This document shows, one piece after another, positions 26,502-35,110 of a DNA stretch of 64,000 bases. The translations under genes and the position numbers were made by a program. Numbering within the stretch: position 1 is the stretch's first letter; each line of letters opens with the position of its first letter. Under the pieces are notes generated by a model, which saw only the letters and a program-made list of their open reading frames with translations, did no database searches and had not been told where the DNA came from. The DNA is from Paenibacillus sinensis (GTDB lineage: Bacteria; Bacillota; Bacilli; Paenibacillales; Paenibacillaceae), in contig NZ_JAHCMB010000026.1 in assembly GCF_019904155.1 (NCBI RefSeq), positions 120,933-184,932 of the forward strand. Direction: 5' to 3'.

Positions 26502-27612
26502 TTCGAAAGCGGTCATATTAGTAGTAGACGATACACCGGACAATATTGTGCTGCTTAGCGGACTGCTTAAGGAGCGGTACAAGGTCAAGGTGGCCACCAA
26601 CGGCGAGAAGGCTCTCGCCATTGCGAAGGCCGCTCCGCCCGATCTGATTCTGCTCGATATTATGATGCCGGTCATGGATGGCTACGAGACATGCCGGAGG
26701 CTGAAGGAAGACCCGGAGCTTGAGGATATCCCGGTAATTTTTCTGACGGCGAAGGAGCAGGCGGAGGAAGAAAATATGGGATTCGAGCTCGGAGCGGTCG
26801 ATTATATTACGAAGCCGATCAGCGCCCCCGTGCTGCTCTCGCGGGTGAAGACCCATGTCACACTCAAGCAGTCCAGAGACTTTCTCAAAGACAAGAACCA
26901 TTTTCTTGAAGCGGAAATATCACGCCGGACCAAGGAAGTTTCGCTGATTCAGGACGTCAGCATCATGTCGATGGCGGCCCTGGCTGAAATCCGGGATAAC
27001 GATACGGGCAACCACATCAAGCGCACCAAGCTGTATATCGAAGTGCTGGCTACCCATCTCAGCAGTCTTCCCGGCTACAAGGGCGCGCTGAACCGGGAGA
27101 CCATTGATCTGATCACGACCTCTGCACCTCTGCACGATATCGGCAAGGTCGGAATTCCCGACCACATTCTGCTGAAGCCCGGTCCTCTGACCCGGGAGGA
27201 ATTCGAGATCATGAAGACCCATACGATTCTCGGCAGGGATGCGATTCTCCGGGCGGAAGAGCTGATGGGGCAGAAGGAGACCTTCTTCCGGTATGCGAAG
27301 GAGATCGTTCTCTCGCATCACGAGAAATGGGACGGAAGCGGATATCCCGAAGGACTGGCCGGCGAGGATATTCCGCTCTCGGCCAGACTTATGGCCATTG
27401 CCGATGTATACGACGCGCTGACCAGCAAAAGGGTGTACAAGGATGCGATGCCTCATGAGCGGGCCGTTGACATCATAACGGGAGATTCGGGCAAGCATTT
27501 CGACCCGGATATCGTCGAGGTATTCCTGAGATGCCGGGCGAAGTTCAGGGAGATTTCTCGCCGGTACAAGGAAGAAGAGATGTCCGAAACCGGGCCGGTC
27601 AGCGCGCCATAA
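26494..27612 (+). CDS. Response regulator with HD-GYP domain (putative c-di-GMP phosphodiesterase)
   Basis: A 372-residue protein: receiver domain (~7-120; phospho-site in 'LLDIMMPVMDG', switch lysine in 'DYITKPIS'), a short coiled linker, then HD-GYP (~150-345) with 'LHDIGKVGIPD' and 'HHEKWDGSGYPEGLAGEDIP'. HD-GYP proteins hydrolyse cyclic di-GMP and so favour motility over biofilm. ATG 26494 lies inside the end of the hybrid kinase gene with AAGGAGG six bases upstream, so the two are made together. The HPt of the kinase probably passes phosphate to this receiver. A hairpin terminator follows. Confidence 0.93.
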   Translation: MPDSKAVILVVDDTPDNIVLLSGLLKERYKVKVATNGEKALAIAKAAPPDLILLDIMMPVMDGYETCRRLKEDPELEDIPVIFLTAKEQAEEENMGFELGAVDYITKPISAPVLLSRVKTHVTLKQSRDFLKDKNHFLEAEISRRTKEVSLIQDVSIMSMAALAEIRDNDTGNHIKRTKLYIEVLATHLSSLPGYKGALNRETIDLITTSAPLHDIGKVGIPDHILLKPGPLTREEFEIMKTHTILGRDAILRAEELMGQKETFFRYAKEIVLSHHEKWDGSGYPEGLAGEDIPLSARLMAIADVYDALTSKRVYKDAMPHERAVDIITGDSGKHFDPDIVEVFLRCRAKFREISRRYKEEEMSETGPVSAP

Positions 27613-27640
27613 CGAATGGAATACCTCTTTCACGCCAACA

Positions 27641-27684
27641 AAAGGGTTGCCGGCACATCGATTGGATGTGCCGGCAGCCCTTTT
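27641..27684 (+). terminator. Terminator of the kinase/HD-GYP operon
   Basis: AAAGGGTTGCCGGCACATC, 5-nt loop, GATGTGCCGGCAGCCCTTTT. A long stem, nearly symmetrical. Confidence 0.92.
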
Positions 27685-27770
27685 ATCCATCCCGATAACC
27701 CGGCTGAATAGGACGATTCCGCAATTTCCGCTATAATAAGCTTTATGATGAAATAAGGAGGAAGTTTACG

Positions 27771-28529
27771 TTGAACGACACGCTCAGAACGCTGATGAAT
27801 CACCGTTCTTACCGGCAGTACTCACAGCGCCCGGTGGAGGACGATGTGCTTCGGACCATTATCGAAGCGGCACAGGCCGCACCTTCCTGGATTAATGGCC
27901 AGCATATGACGGTTATCTCCGTCCGTGATGAGGAACGGAAACGCCGCCTGTCCGAGCTTAGCGGCGGACAGGCGCATGTCGCGGCCGCGCCGGTATTCCT
28001 TGTATTCTGCATGGATTTCTACCGGGCGAAGAAGGCCGGGGAGCTGGAGGGTATCGCCTTCGAAGCCGAACGCGATGTCGACGCCCTGCTGACCGGAGCC
28101 GTCGATGTGGGCATCGGGGTGGAGGCCGCGATCACCGCAGCCGAGTCCCTCGGGCTCGGCATTATCCCGATCGGAGGAGTCCGGCGCAATTCCGCCGGCG
28201 TCATAGAGCTGCTGAAGCTGCCGAAGTACGTGTTCCCGGTAGTCGGCCTATGCCTTGGCTATCCGGGAGCGGAGCTGCCGAAGCAGCCCCGCCTGCCGCA
28301 GGCTTCAGTCTGGCATCAGGAAGCCTATGATGCGGAGGCGGCAGTCTCTGGATTCAGGGCAATGAACGAAGCCAACCGCAGCCTGCTCCGGTCCCAGGGA
28401 GCGGAGGAGAAGGACTGGACTGCTCGCGTCGCATCGTTCTTCGCCGCCAATCCCGAATATGGCGATGCGAAGAAGACGCTTCCCGCGCAGGGCTTCACCT
28501 GCGGCAATCTAGAGAAAGGGCAGGAATAA
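27771..28529 (+). CDS. NfsA/FRP-type NADPH-dependent nitroreductase
   Basis: A 252-residue flavin reductase of the nitroreductase superfamily, NfsA/FRP branch. Recognisable are 'HRSYRQYSQRPVEDDVLRTIIEAAQAAPSWINGQ' at the N-terminus (FMN phosphate site), 'GIGVEAAITAAESLGLGIIPIGGVR' (~118-142) and the C-terminal arm 'QGFTCGN'. These enzymes use NADPH and FMN to reduce flavins, nitroaromatics or quinones. The TTG start at 27771 has AAGGAGG nine bases upstream. A LysR regulator gene starts 25 bp downstream on the same strand and probably shares the transcript. Confidence 0.88.
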   Translation: MNDTLRTLMNHRSYRQYSQRPVEDDVLRTIIEAAQAAPSWINGQHMTVISVRDEERKRRLSELSGGQAHVAAAPVFLVFCMDFYRAKKAGELEGIAFEAERDVDALLTGAVDVGIGVEAAITAAESLGLGIIPIGGVRRNSAGVIELLKLPKYVFPVVGLCLGYPGAELPKQPRLPQASVWHQEAYDAEAAVSGFRAMNEANRSLLRSQGAEEKDWTARVASFFAANPEYGDAKKTLPAQGFTCGNLEKGQE

Positions 28530-28554
28530 GCCTGGCCGGAAAGGATAACCCACC

Positions 28555-29469
28555 TTGACTTTGCAGCAGCTAAAATATGTGATCGAGGTAGCGGGCAGAG
28601 GCTCCATGAATGAGGCGGCCAAACGGCTGTTCATCTCTCAGCCGAGCCTGTCGAACGCCATCCGCGATCTGGAGGAAGAAATCGGGGTCACGATTTTCGA
28701 GCGCACGAATAAAGGCATCTCGCTGTCCAAGGAAGGTGCGGAGTTTCTGGGCTACGCCCGCCAGGTGGTTGAGCAGGCGGAGCTGCTGGAGAACCGCTAT
28801 CTGGGCGCGAAGCCTTCGCCGCAGCATTTTTCCGTATCAACCCAGCACTACGCCTTCGCCGTCAACGCTTTCGTGAATCTGGTGAACGCCTTCGGTCAGG
28901 AAGAGTACGAGCTGGCGCTGCGCGAGACGAAAACTTACGAAATCATTCAGGACGTCAAGGCGCTGCGCAGCGAGATCGGCATTCTGTATTTGAATGAGTT
29001 CAACGCCAAAGTCATGGGACGTCTGCTCAAGGACGCCGGGCTTGTATTCAACAGCCTGTTCACGGCCAAGCCGCATATCTTCATCAGCATTCATAACCCG
29101 CTCGCCAAGCAGTCCATCGTAACGATCGACCAGCTGCAGGCTTATCCGTATCTGTCTTTTGAGCAGGGGGAATACAATTCCTTTCATTTCTCGGAGGAAA
29201 TCCTGAGCACCTTGTCGCATCCGAAGAGCATCCGGGTGAACGACCGCGCCACGCTGTTCAATCTGCTGATCGGTCTGAACGGCTACACGATCTCAACCGG
29301 CGTGCTCAGCGCGGATCTGAACGGCAACGAGATTATCCCGGTTCCGCTGGATTGCGACGAGAGCATTAATGTCGGCTGGATTTGTCATAAGGACTCAGCC
29401 CTTTCCAAGCTGGCTCTGGCCTATGTGGAAGAGCTGAAACAAGCGACCGGCGAACAGCCGGGGAATTAA
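28555..29469 (+). CDS. LysR-family transcriptional regulator
   Basis: A 304-residue LysR regulator. DNA-binding domain: 'MTLQQLKYVIEVAGRGSMNEAAKRLFISQPSLSNAIRDLEEEIGVTIFERTNKGISLSKEG' (~1-60); effector-binding domain ~90-295. It starts with TTG 28555, with AAAGGA eight bases upstream. It follows the nitroreductase gene by 25 bp, so it may autoregulate the pair or act elsewhere. The effector is unknown. Confidence 0.9.
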   Translation: MTLQQLKYVIEVAGRGSMNEAAKRLFISQPSLSNAIRDLEEEIGVTIFERTNKGISLSKEGAEFLGYARQVVEQAELLENRYLGAKPSPQHFSVSTQHYAFAVNAFVNLVNAFGQEEYELALRETKTYEIIQDVKALRSEIGILYLNEFNAKVMGRLLKDAGLVFNSLFTAKPHIFISIHNPLAKQSIVTIDQLQAYPYLSFEQGEYNSFHFSEEILSTLSHPKSIRVNDRATLFNLLIGLNGYTISTGVLSADLNGNEIIPVPLDCDESINVGWICHKDSALSKLALAYVEELKQATGEQPGN

Positions 29470-29823
29470 GTGATGGCGCAGCCCAAGCTTATTGCGGGTT
29501 ATCGTGGTTAATATAGGCGGCCAATTAAATGGGCGAATAAGGATCATTCGGAGGATTCCTGTGCAGGGGTCCTCTTTTTAATGGGGCAAGGGTGGACGAA
29601 GGACGTTATGGGGAGGCTCATGCCGCAAGGAGCGGGGGGTGCCTATTTTACCCCTCTTCGAGGGTAGATAGCTATACTACGTTAGAGCCATTTTTGCCAT
29701 GTTTTCTGAAAGTCCATTGACCTTTTTTCTGGTGGAAAATATATTGAATTTAAAGACATCTCCGCCCGCGAAACAGATGCGAAATAACCGACGGACATAG
29801 GAATGAAGAGGGGTGCCGCAGCG
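29470..29823. other. 354-bp intergenic region before the glycosyltransferase cluster
   Basis: Contains a weak terminator-like stem near 29545-29580 (AGGATTC...GGTCCT then CTTTTT) and a small hairpin TACCCCTC-ttc-GAGGGTA near 29650 close to a TATACT box. No coding region is supported on either strand. A long minus-strand frame across the following gene is a shadow. Confidence 0.5.
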
Positions 29824-30840
29824 ATGAAACCGGAAATCAGCATCATCGTGCCTTGCTATAAAGTGGAGAATTATATCGAAAAATGCGTGGACTCGATTCT
29901 GGAGCAGACCTTCCGGGACTTCGAGCTCATTCTCATCGATGACGGATCTCCCGATAACTGCCCGGCCATATGCGACCGGTATGCGGCCCAGGACCCGCGG
30001 GTCAAGGTTATCCATAAGGAGAACGGCGGATTGTCCGACGCACGGAATTACGGGCTCAATGTTGCCGAAGGCCGATATATCGGCTTCGTGGATTCGGACG
30101 ACTGGATCGCCGGAGATATGTTCGAATCGCTGTACCGGGCAATCCGGAGTCAGGATGCGGACATTGCGGTGTGCTGCCATTACGAAGTGAGTGACGGTAT
30201 TCTTAATCGGGTTAATAACTTCGAAGGCTATCCCGCTGTGCTGGATAACGTCAAGGCTATGAGCGAGCTGCTGATCGACCAGCGCATCCAGAACCTGGCA
30301 TGGGACAAACTGTACAAGAGAGAGCTGTTCCGGGGCATAGGCTATCCGATCGGCGTTGCTTTTGAGGATATCCCGACAACCTATAAACTGTTCATGAAAG
30401 CCGAAAGGATCGCTGTCGTGGACAAACCGCTCTATTACTACCTCAAACGGACGGAGAGCATATCCGGGACCTATGATTTGAAGAAGCGGCTGGATAAGTT
30501 CAACGGTACCTATGAGAAATATACAAGAGTGAAGGATCGCTACGCAGGCGCCATCGACAAGCCAACCTGGGACTGGTTCACTTACCGGATGGTCGACGAG
30601 GGCATGGGGATATACAACCATCTCCTGAGAGAGAAGCTGGAAACCGGCGATAACAGGGAGATCGATACGATCAAAGCCTTCATGCGCGAGAATCTGAACG
30701 GCATTCTGACCGCCAGGACGATCGGCATCCAGCTTAAAGCGGCGGCGCTGATTCTGGCGACCAACAAAATGCTGTACAGCATGTTCTATAGTGCGGTGAT
30801 CAGCCGGCTGCGCAGGGAGAAGAATGGAAGCTTCTCTTGA
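29824..30840 (+). CDS. GT2-family glycosyltransferase
   Basis: A 338-residue GT-A glycosyltransferase. 'PEISIIVPCYKVENYIEKCVDSILEQTFRDFELILIDDGSPDNC' at the N-terminus binds the nucleotide sugar. The DxD-like metal site is 'FVDSDDW' (~93-99). The C-terminal ~100 residues are helical. I chose ATG 29824 with AGAGGGG nine bases upstream; ATG 29803 is possible. It starts a three-gene cluster with another GT2 and a flippase, probably for an exopolysaccharide or cell-wall polymer. It is a clear paralogue of the GT2 encoded at 40828-41850 (shared N-terminus and C-terminal layout). Donor and acceptor unknown. Confidence 0.9.
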   Translation: MKPEISIIVPCYKVENYIEKCVDSILEQTFRDFELILIDDGSPDNCPAICDRYAAQDPRVKVIHKENGGLSDARNYGLNVAEGRYIGFVDSDDWIAGDMFESLYRAIRSQDADIAVCCHYEVSDGILNRVNNFEGYPAVLDNVKAMSELLIDQRIQNLAWDKLYKRELFRGIGYPIGVAFEDIPTTYKLFMKAERIAVVDKPLYYYLKRTESISGTYDLKKRLDKFNGTYEKYTRVKDRYAGAIDKPTWDWFTYRMVDEGMGIYNHLLREKLETGDNREIDTIKAFMRENLNGILTARTIGIQLKAAALILATNKMLYSMFYSAVISRLRREKNGSFS

Positions 30841-30876
30841 TAGAGGAAGCAATAAACGTGAAAGGGAGGACGATTC

Positions 30877-31926
30877 ATGAAGCTTAGTGTGATTATTCCG
30901 GCTTACAATGTGGAGAGCTACATCGAACGGACGCTGGAGTCGCTGGCCGCCCAGAGTGACCTGAATTTCGAAGCGATCATCGTGGATGACGGATCGAAGG
31001 ACCTTACGGCCCAGACGGTGCAGAGCTTTATCGACCGGACTCCTGCCGGCAGTTTCCGCATGGTATATCAGGACAATGGCGGCGTCAGCTCCGCCAGAAA
31101 CCGGGGGATTGAAGAAGCGTCCGGAGATTATGTCCTCTTTCTGGACGGCGACGACTTTGTGGATCGCGAGCTGGTGGCGCTGTTCAACCAAGCGGCGGAG
31201 AAAGGCCCGGATCTCGTGTTCTGGAAGTGGCAGAAGGTGAATGAGAGCGGACGGGTGCTGCAGGATTGCTACCGCTACGTAACGGATATGCCAAGGACAA
31301 TGAGTGGTGCTGAAGCGCTGAAAAGGATTCTGGTGGATCAAAAAATGCAGATCTGGACGGCAAGCGCCGCTTACCGGAGAGAGCTGCTGCTGAAGGAGAG
31401 CATCCGGTACACCCCGGGCTGCGTCAACGGCGAGGATCAGGAATTCACCTTTAAGGCGCTGGCAAAGGCCGATGAGCTTGTCTTCATCGACCGGGCGCTG
31501 TCTTTTTACTTGGAGCGGGAATCATCGATCTCGGGCGTCTACAACGTCAAGAAGTTCGACTATGCCAACGCCTTCAGGAGAGCGGCCTCCTATATGGACC
31601 GCCCGGAGCTTGCGGAGGTGCGCGATATGCTGCTGTTGCGGCATATGCTGGAGAACTATTTCTATAATTTGAAGACCTGTCTGCGAAGTGCCAACAAAGT
31701 CTCGATCCGGAACCTGCTTAAGGATATAGACGGTCAATATCCCGAGCTGAACGGAGAGATGCGGGCGCTGATGAAGCGCTGGAAGCGGGAGAAGCGGCGT
31801 TCCAAAACGGATATCAACGCTTTCCTGATCGCGCCGGAGCTTCTGCGTTTCCTGCTGGAGGTTCAGCAGAGGATAATCAAATTCAAGTCCGGCGTACGCG
31901 CGCGGCTGCGCCAGGTTACCGCTTAA
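30877..31926 (+). CDS. GT2-family glycosyltransferase
   Basis: A 349-residue GT2 enzyme starting 'MKLSVIIPAYNVESYIERTLESLAAQSDLNFEAIIVDDGSKD', with the metal-binding motif in 'LFLDGDDFVD' (~88-97). The C-terminal third is helical and basic. AAAGGGAGG lies seven bases before ATG 30877. It sits 36 bp after the first GT2 and 143 bp before the flippase, in one direction, suggesting sequential sugar additions on one lipid-linked polymer. Confidence 0.9.
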   Translation: MKLSVIIPAYNVESYIERTLESLAAQSDLNFEAIIVDDGSKDLTAQTVQSFIDRTPAGSFRMVYQDNGGVSSARNRGIEEASGDYVLFLDGDDFVDRELVALFNQAAEKGPDLVFWKWQKVNESGRVLQDCYRYVTDMPRTMSGAEALKRILVDQKMQIWTASAAYRRELLLKESIRYTPGCVNGEDQEFTFKALAKADELVFIDRALSFYLERESSISGVYNVKKFDYANAFRRAASYMDRPELAEVRDMLLLRHMLENYFYNLKTCLRSANKVSIRNLLKDIDGQYPELNGEMRALMKRWKREKRRSKTDINAFLIAPELLRFLLEVQQRIIKFKSGVRARLRQVTA

Positions 31927-32069
31927 AAAGGCAGTTTGAACAATGTACGGCTACAATTAAATAGCTACAATTAAATAACGAAACATCTGGGGAGCGCTAT
32001 AACCTATGCAATGCAGCTCATTCGCATCCGAACATGCGTCTTATGTGACATTATTGAAGGAGGAACGGT

Positions 32070-33611
32070 ATGATCGCGAAACGGAGCTTTCTTAATGTAT
32101 CCGTTGGCTTGTTAAGCCAGCTGATTACAATTGCGCTCAGCTTCTTTATTCCCAGATTGGTTATGCTTCATTACGGTTCGGAAGCCAATGGTCTTATCGC
32201 CTCCATTACGCAGATCATCGCTTACCTCTCTCTGCTGGAAGCCGGCGTAGGGGCCGCTTCGATTCAGGCCCTCTACCGCCCGGTCGGTGAGAACGACCGC
32301 TCGAAGATCAACGATATTCTGGCGGCGACCTCCATTTATTACAAGAAGACCGGCCTTTATTATTTTGCCGCCGTCATTCTGCTTGCTGTCGTCTATCCGT
32401 TCGTTATAAAGTCCGGGTTCGACGCCCTGACGGTCATGGCGGTGGTGGCGCTCAGCGGTCTGGGCGGTGCGGTTAACTACTATTTTCAAGGCAAATTCCG
32501 GGTGCTGCTGATCGCCGAGGGCAAGAACTATATTGAATCCTCGGTCGTGATGGTCGCGAACATCGTCAATAACGCGGTGCGGATAGTGCTGCTTCTGGGC
32601 GGCTTCAATATTGTAGCCGTACAATCGGTCTATTTCATCGTCGTGCTGCTGCAAATTATCGTCTACCGTGTATATATCAAACGAAATTACAAGTGGATCG
32701 ATTTGAACCGGAAACCCGATTTTGATGCGATTAGCCAGAAGAACTCGGCGCTTATCCATGAGCTCTCCTACCTGATCTTCAAAAATACGGACGTTCTGGT
32801 GCTCACGGTCTTCACCAATTTGAAGGTCGTCAGCATATACGTGATGTACAATCTGATCTTCAACATCGTCGATAATGTGGTCGTCATGATCAACGGCAGC
32901 CTGAAATTCGCGCTGGGACAGAGCTACTTCGGCAACCGGACGAAGTTCATGAAGATGTTCAATCTGTACGAAACCTACTACATCGCTTTTATCTTCGGTA
33001 TGATCAGCATCGTAACCATCCTGATCCTTCCGTTCATGCGGATGTATACGGCAGGAATCCACGATAACAATTATATCGATTATTTTTTGCCCATTCTGTT
33101 CGCTATTGCGAAGCTTTTGATGAACGCCAGAGCGCCTTCGGACACGGTGATTGAAATCGCCGGGCATTTCAAGAACACACAGGGACGTTCCATCCTGGAA
33201 TCGGTCATTAATCTCGTCTGCTCCATTGTGTTCGTTTCCCTATTTGGCATCTATGGTGTGGTGCTGGGGACGATTGCCGCTCTTCTGTACCGGACTACCG
33301 ATATGATTTTGTATTCCAACAAACGACTGCTGGAGCGCAGCCCATGGGTCACGATCAAAAAATGGCAGCTGAATATCGTCCTGTTCGTGGCCATTGACTT
33401 GCTTGTGCGCGGCATTCATCTCCAGATTCATTCCTTCCTCTCGCTGGTGCTGTCCGGAATGGTTCTGTCGGTCGTGATCTTCCCGATCTTCTTCATCGTC
33501 AATTCCTTGTTCGTCAAGGAGGGCATGGAGCTGCTGCCCGAGGTTGGACGCAAGATCGCCGGACGCTTCAGACCGGGCAAGAAGACCGCAGCGGAAGGCG
33601 GTCCCCAGTAA
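32070..33611 (+). CDS. Polysaccharide flippase (Wzx/MOP superfamily)
   Basis: A 513-residue membrane protein with about 12-14 hydrophobic segments, starting 'MIAKRSFLNVSVGLLSQLITIALSFFIPRLVMLHYGSEANGLIASITQIIAYLSLLEAGVGAASIQALYRP'. This N-terminus is typical of oligosaccharide flippases of the MOP superfamily. It would move the lipid-linked product of the two upstream glycosyltransferases across the membrane. The tail after ~500 is basic. GAAGGAGG lies seven bases before ATG 32070. No polymerase or chain-length regulator is visible in this window. Confidence 0.87.
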   Translation: MIAKRSFLNVSVGLLSQLITIALSFFIPRLVMLHYGSEANGLIASITQIIAYLSLLEAGVGAASIQALYRPVGENDRSKINDILAATSIYYKKTGLYYFAAVILLAVVYPFVIKSGFDALTVMAVVALSGLGGAVNYYFQGKFRVLLIAEGKNYIESSVVMVANIVNNAVRIVLLLGGFNIVAVQSVYFIVVLLQIIVYRVYIKRNYKWIDLNRKPDFDAISQKNSALIHELSYLIFKNTDVLVLTVFTNLKVVSIYVMYNLIFNIVDNVVVMINGSLKFALGQSYFGNRTKFMKMFNLYETYYIAFIFGMISIVTILILPFMRMYTAGIHDNNYIDYFLPILFAIAKLLMNARAPSDTVIEIAGHFKNTQGRSILESVINLVCSIVFVSLFGIYGVVLGTIAALLYRTTDMILYSNKRLLERSPWVTIKKWQLNIVLFVAIDLLVRGIHLQIHSFLSLVLSGMVLSVVIFPIFFIVNSLFVKEGMELLPEVGRKIAGRFRPGKKTAAEGGPQ

Positions 33612-33734
33612 GCTCGGGACAGGTAAACTGCGCTGCAAGTTGATCCGAATCATTACAAGTACATGGGTCGGTACCTGGGTCAGCAGGCGGTGGCTGTATT
33701 GAATGCTGTCCACTTCAATTGCATACTTCGGTTA

Positions 33735-33780
33735 TGTATAGCCGGTTATAGCATTTAGCTATAGCCGGCTATAGTTATTT
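33735..33780. promoter_or_regulatory. Paired palindromes upstream of the MetE-like gene
   Basis: TATAGCCGGTTATAG and the perfect palindrome ATAGCCGGCTAT lie about two helical turns apart (33738-33775). The spacing suggests a double operator. No S-box (SAM riboswitch) sequence is present in the leader. Confidence 0.4.
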
Positions 33781-33862
33781 CGCGTTACATTATAACACGA
33801 ATTTTGTGATATCGTTCTACTAACGAATTCATACTATCGCATGAACAAAGGAGATCACACCG

Positions 33863-35005
33863 ATGAGCAGTATAACCGAAGGCGCCGTACAGCGGCATGC
33901 AACCCCTTATCGTCATGATATGGTCGGGAGCTTCCTGCGTCCCGATTCACTGAAGGAAGCCAGAGCGCAGTTCCAGCACGGCGAAATTACCGCTGAGCGG
34001 CTGCGCGCGGTGGAGGATGCCGAGATTGTGAAGCTGGTGGAGAAGCAGAAGGAAGTGGGTCTTCATGCGGTTACGGACGGTGAGTTCAGACGGTCCTGGT
34101 GGCATCTGGATTTTATGTGGGGACTTGACGGCGTGGAGAAGGCGGAGGTTGAGCAGGGCTATAAGTTCCAGGGCGTGGAGACCAGAGCGGAGACGGCGCG
34201 CCTCTCGGGGCCAATCGGCTTCTCCAGCCATCCCTTCACTACGGACTTCAAATTTCTGAAAAAGATTGCAGGCGATGATGTCGTCGCCCGCCAGACGATT
34301 CCCGCTCCGGCCCAGTTCCTGGCCGAGCTGCAGCGCGGCGAGAACAAGGAGAGCACAGAGGCTGTATACGGCAAGGATACCGAAGCGCTGATCGCCGATA
34401 TCGTCAAGGCGTACCGGGGAGCGATTCTGGCTTTCTATGAAGCGGGATGCCGAAGCCTCCAGTTGGATGACTGCACCTGGGGCATGCTGTGCGACAAGAA
34501 TTACTGGGAGGCCAGACAGCAGGAAGGTGTCAATGTGGAGACGATCGCGAATCTGTACGCCCGGGTGAACCGGGAGACGATCGCAGACCTGCCGGAAGAC
34601 CTTACGGTAACCACACATGTCTGCCGCGGGAATTATGCCTCCACCTGGGCTTCCTCGGGAGGCTACGGACCAGTGGCCGAGACGCTCTTCGGCATTGACC
34701 AGTATGATGGCTATTATCTGGAGTTCGATACGGAGCGCGCAGGAGACTTCACACCGCTTCAATCGCTTGGGAACCAGCAGGTTGTGCTCGGCCTCGTCTC
34801 GTCGAAGACGGGGGAGCTGGAGGATAAACAGGCCGTTATCGACCGAATCCGGGAAGCGGCGAAGATTGTGGACATCAACCACATCTGCCTCAGCCCGCAA
34901 TGCGGGTTCGCTTCCACGGAAGAAGGCAACGTCCTGACGGAAGAGCAGCAGTGGAAGAAGCTGGCCTTCATCAAAGAGATCGCCGACGAAATCTGGCAAG
35001 ACTGA
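33863..35005 (+). CDS. MetE-like cobalamin-independent methionine synthase family protein (YxjG/YxjH type)
   Basis: A 380-residue protein related to the C-terminal catalytic half of MetE, as in Bacillus YxjG/YxjH. Zinc-ligand-like residues are in 'HVCRGNY' (~253) and 'CLSPQCGFAS' (~343-352), and 'VTDGEFRRSWWHLDF' (~71) is typical of the short family. These proteins are thought to transfer a methyl group to homocysteine from an alternative donor; full MetE activity is not established. AAAGGAGA precedes ATG 33863 by nine bases. Single-gene unit, with paired palindromes in its promoter region. The gene ends just before a GC-rich tandem repeat. Confidence 0.86.
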   Translation: MSSITEGAVQRHATPYRHDMVGSFLRPDSLKEARAQFQHGEITAERLRAVEDAEIVKLVEKQKEVGLHAVTDGEFRRSWWHLDFMWGLDGVEKAEVEQGYKFQGVETRAETARLSGPIGFSSHPFTTDFKFLKKIAGDDVVARQTIPAPAQFLAELQRGENKESTEAVYGKDTEALIADIVKAYRGAILAFYEAGCRSLQLDDCTWGMLCDKNYWEARQQEGVNVETIANLYARVNRETIADLPEDLTVTTHVCRGNYASTWASSGGYGPVAETLFGIDQYDGYYLEFDTERAGDFTPLQSLGNQQVVLGLVSSKTGELEDKQAVIDRIREAAKIVDINHICLSPQCGFASTEEGNVLTEEQQWKKLAFIKEIADEIWQD

Positions 35006-35010
35006 TCCAC

Positions 35011-35110
35011 AGCCCGCCGCAGCCGCGGTAGACCGCAGCCCGCCGCAGCCGCGGTAGACCATAGCCCGCCGCAGCCGCGGTAGACCGCAGCCCGCCGCAG
35101 CCGCAGCGGG
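35011..35110. repeat. Four GC-rich tandem repeats of 26 bp
   Basis: Units start at 35011, 35037, 35063 and 35089 and begin AGCCCGCCGCAGCCGCGG. Units 1-3 are nearly identical; the fourth is cut off by the end of the sigma factor gene. It fills the space between the convergent MetE-like and sigma factor genes. 26 bp is not a multiple of three, so it is not a translated repeat. Each unit is rich in CCGCGG-like self-complementary sequence and may act as a terminator. Confidence 0.85.

Noticed and set aside
29677..31341. Long minus-strand open frame (554 codons) over the glycosyltransferases
   Set aside because: Antisense shadow of two GT2 genes; no start signal and no domain.
33612..33862. SAM (S-box) riboswitch or T-box before the MetE-like gene
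   Set aside because: No CTTATCAAGAG-type start, no K-turn and no terminator hairpin in the leader; only palindromes were found.
35011..35110. CRISPR array
   Set aside because: The units are contiguous 26-bp tandem repeats without spacers, and there are no cas genes.
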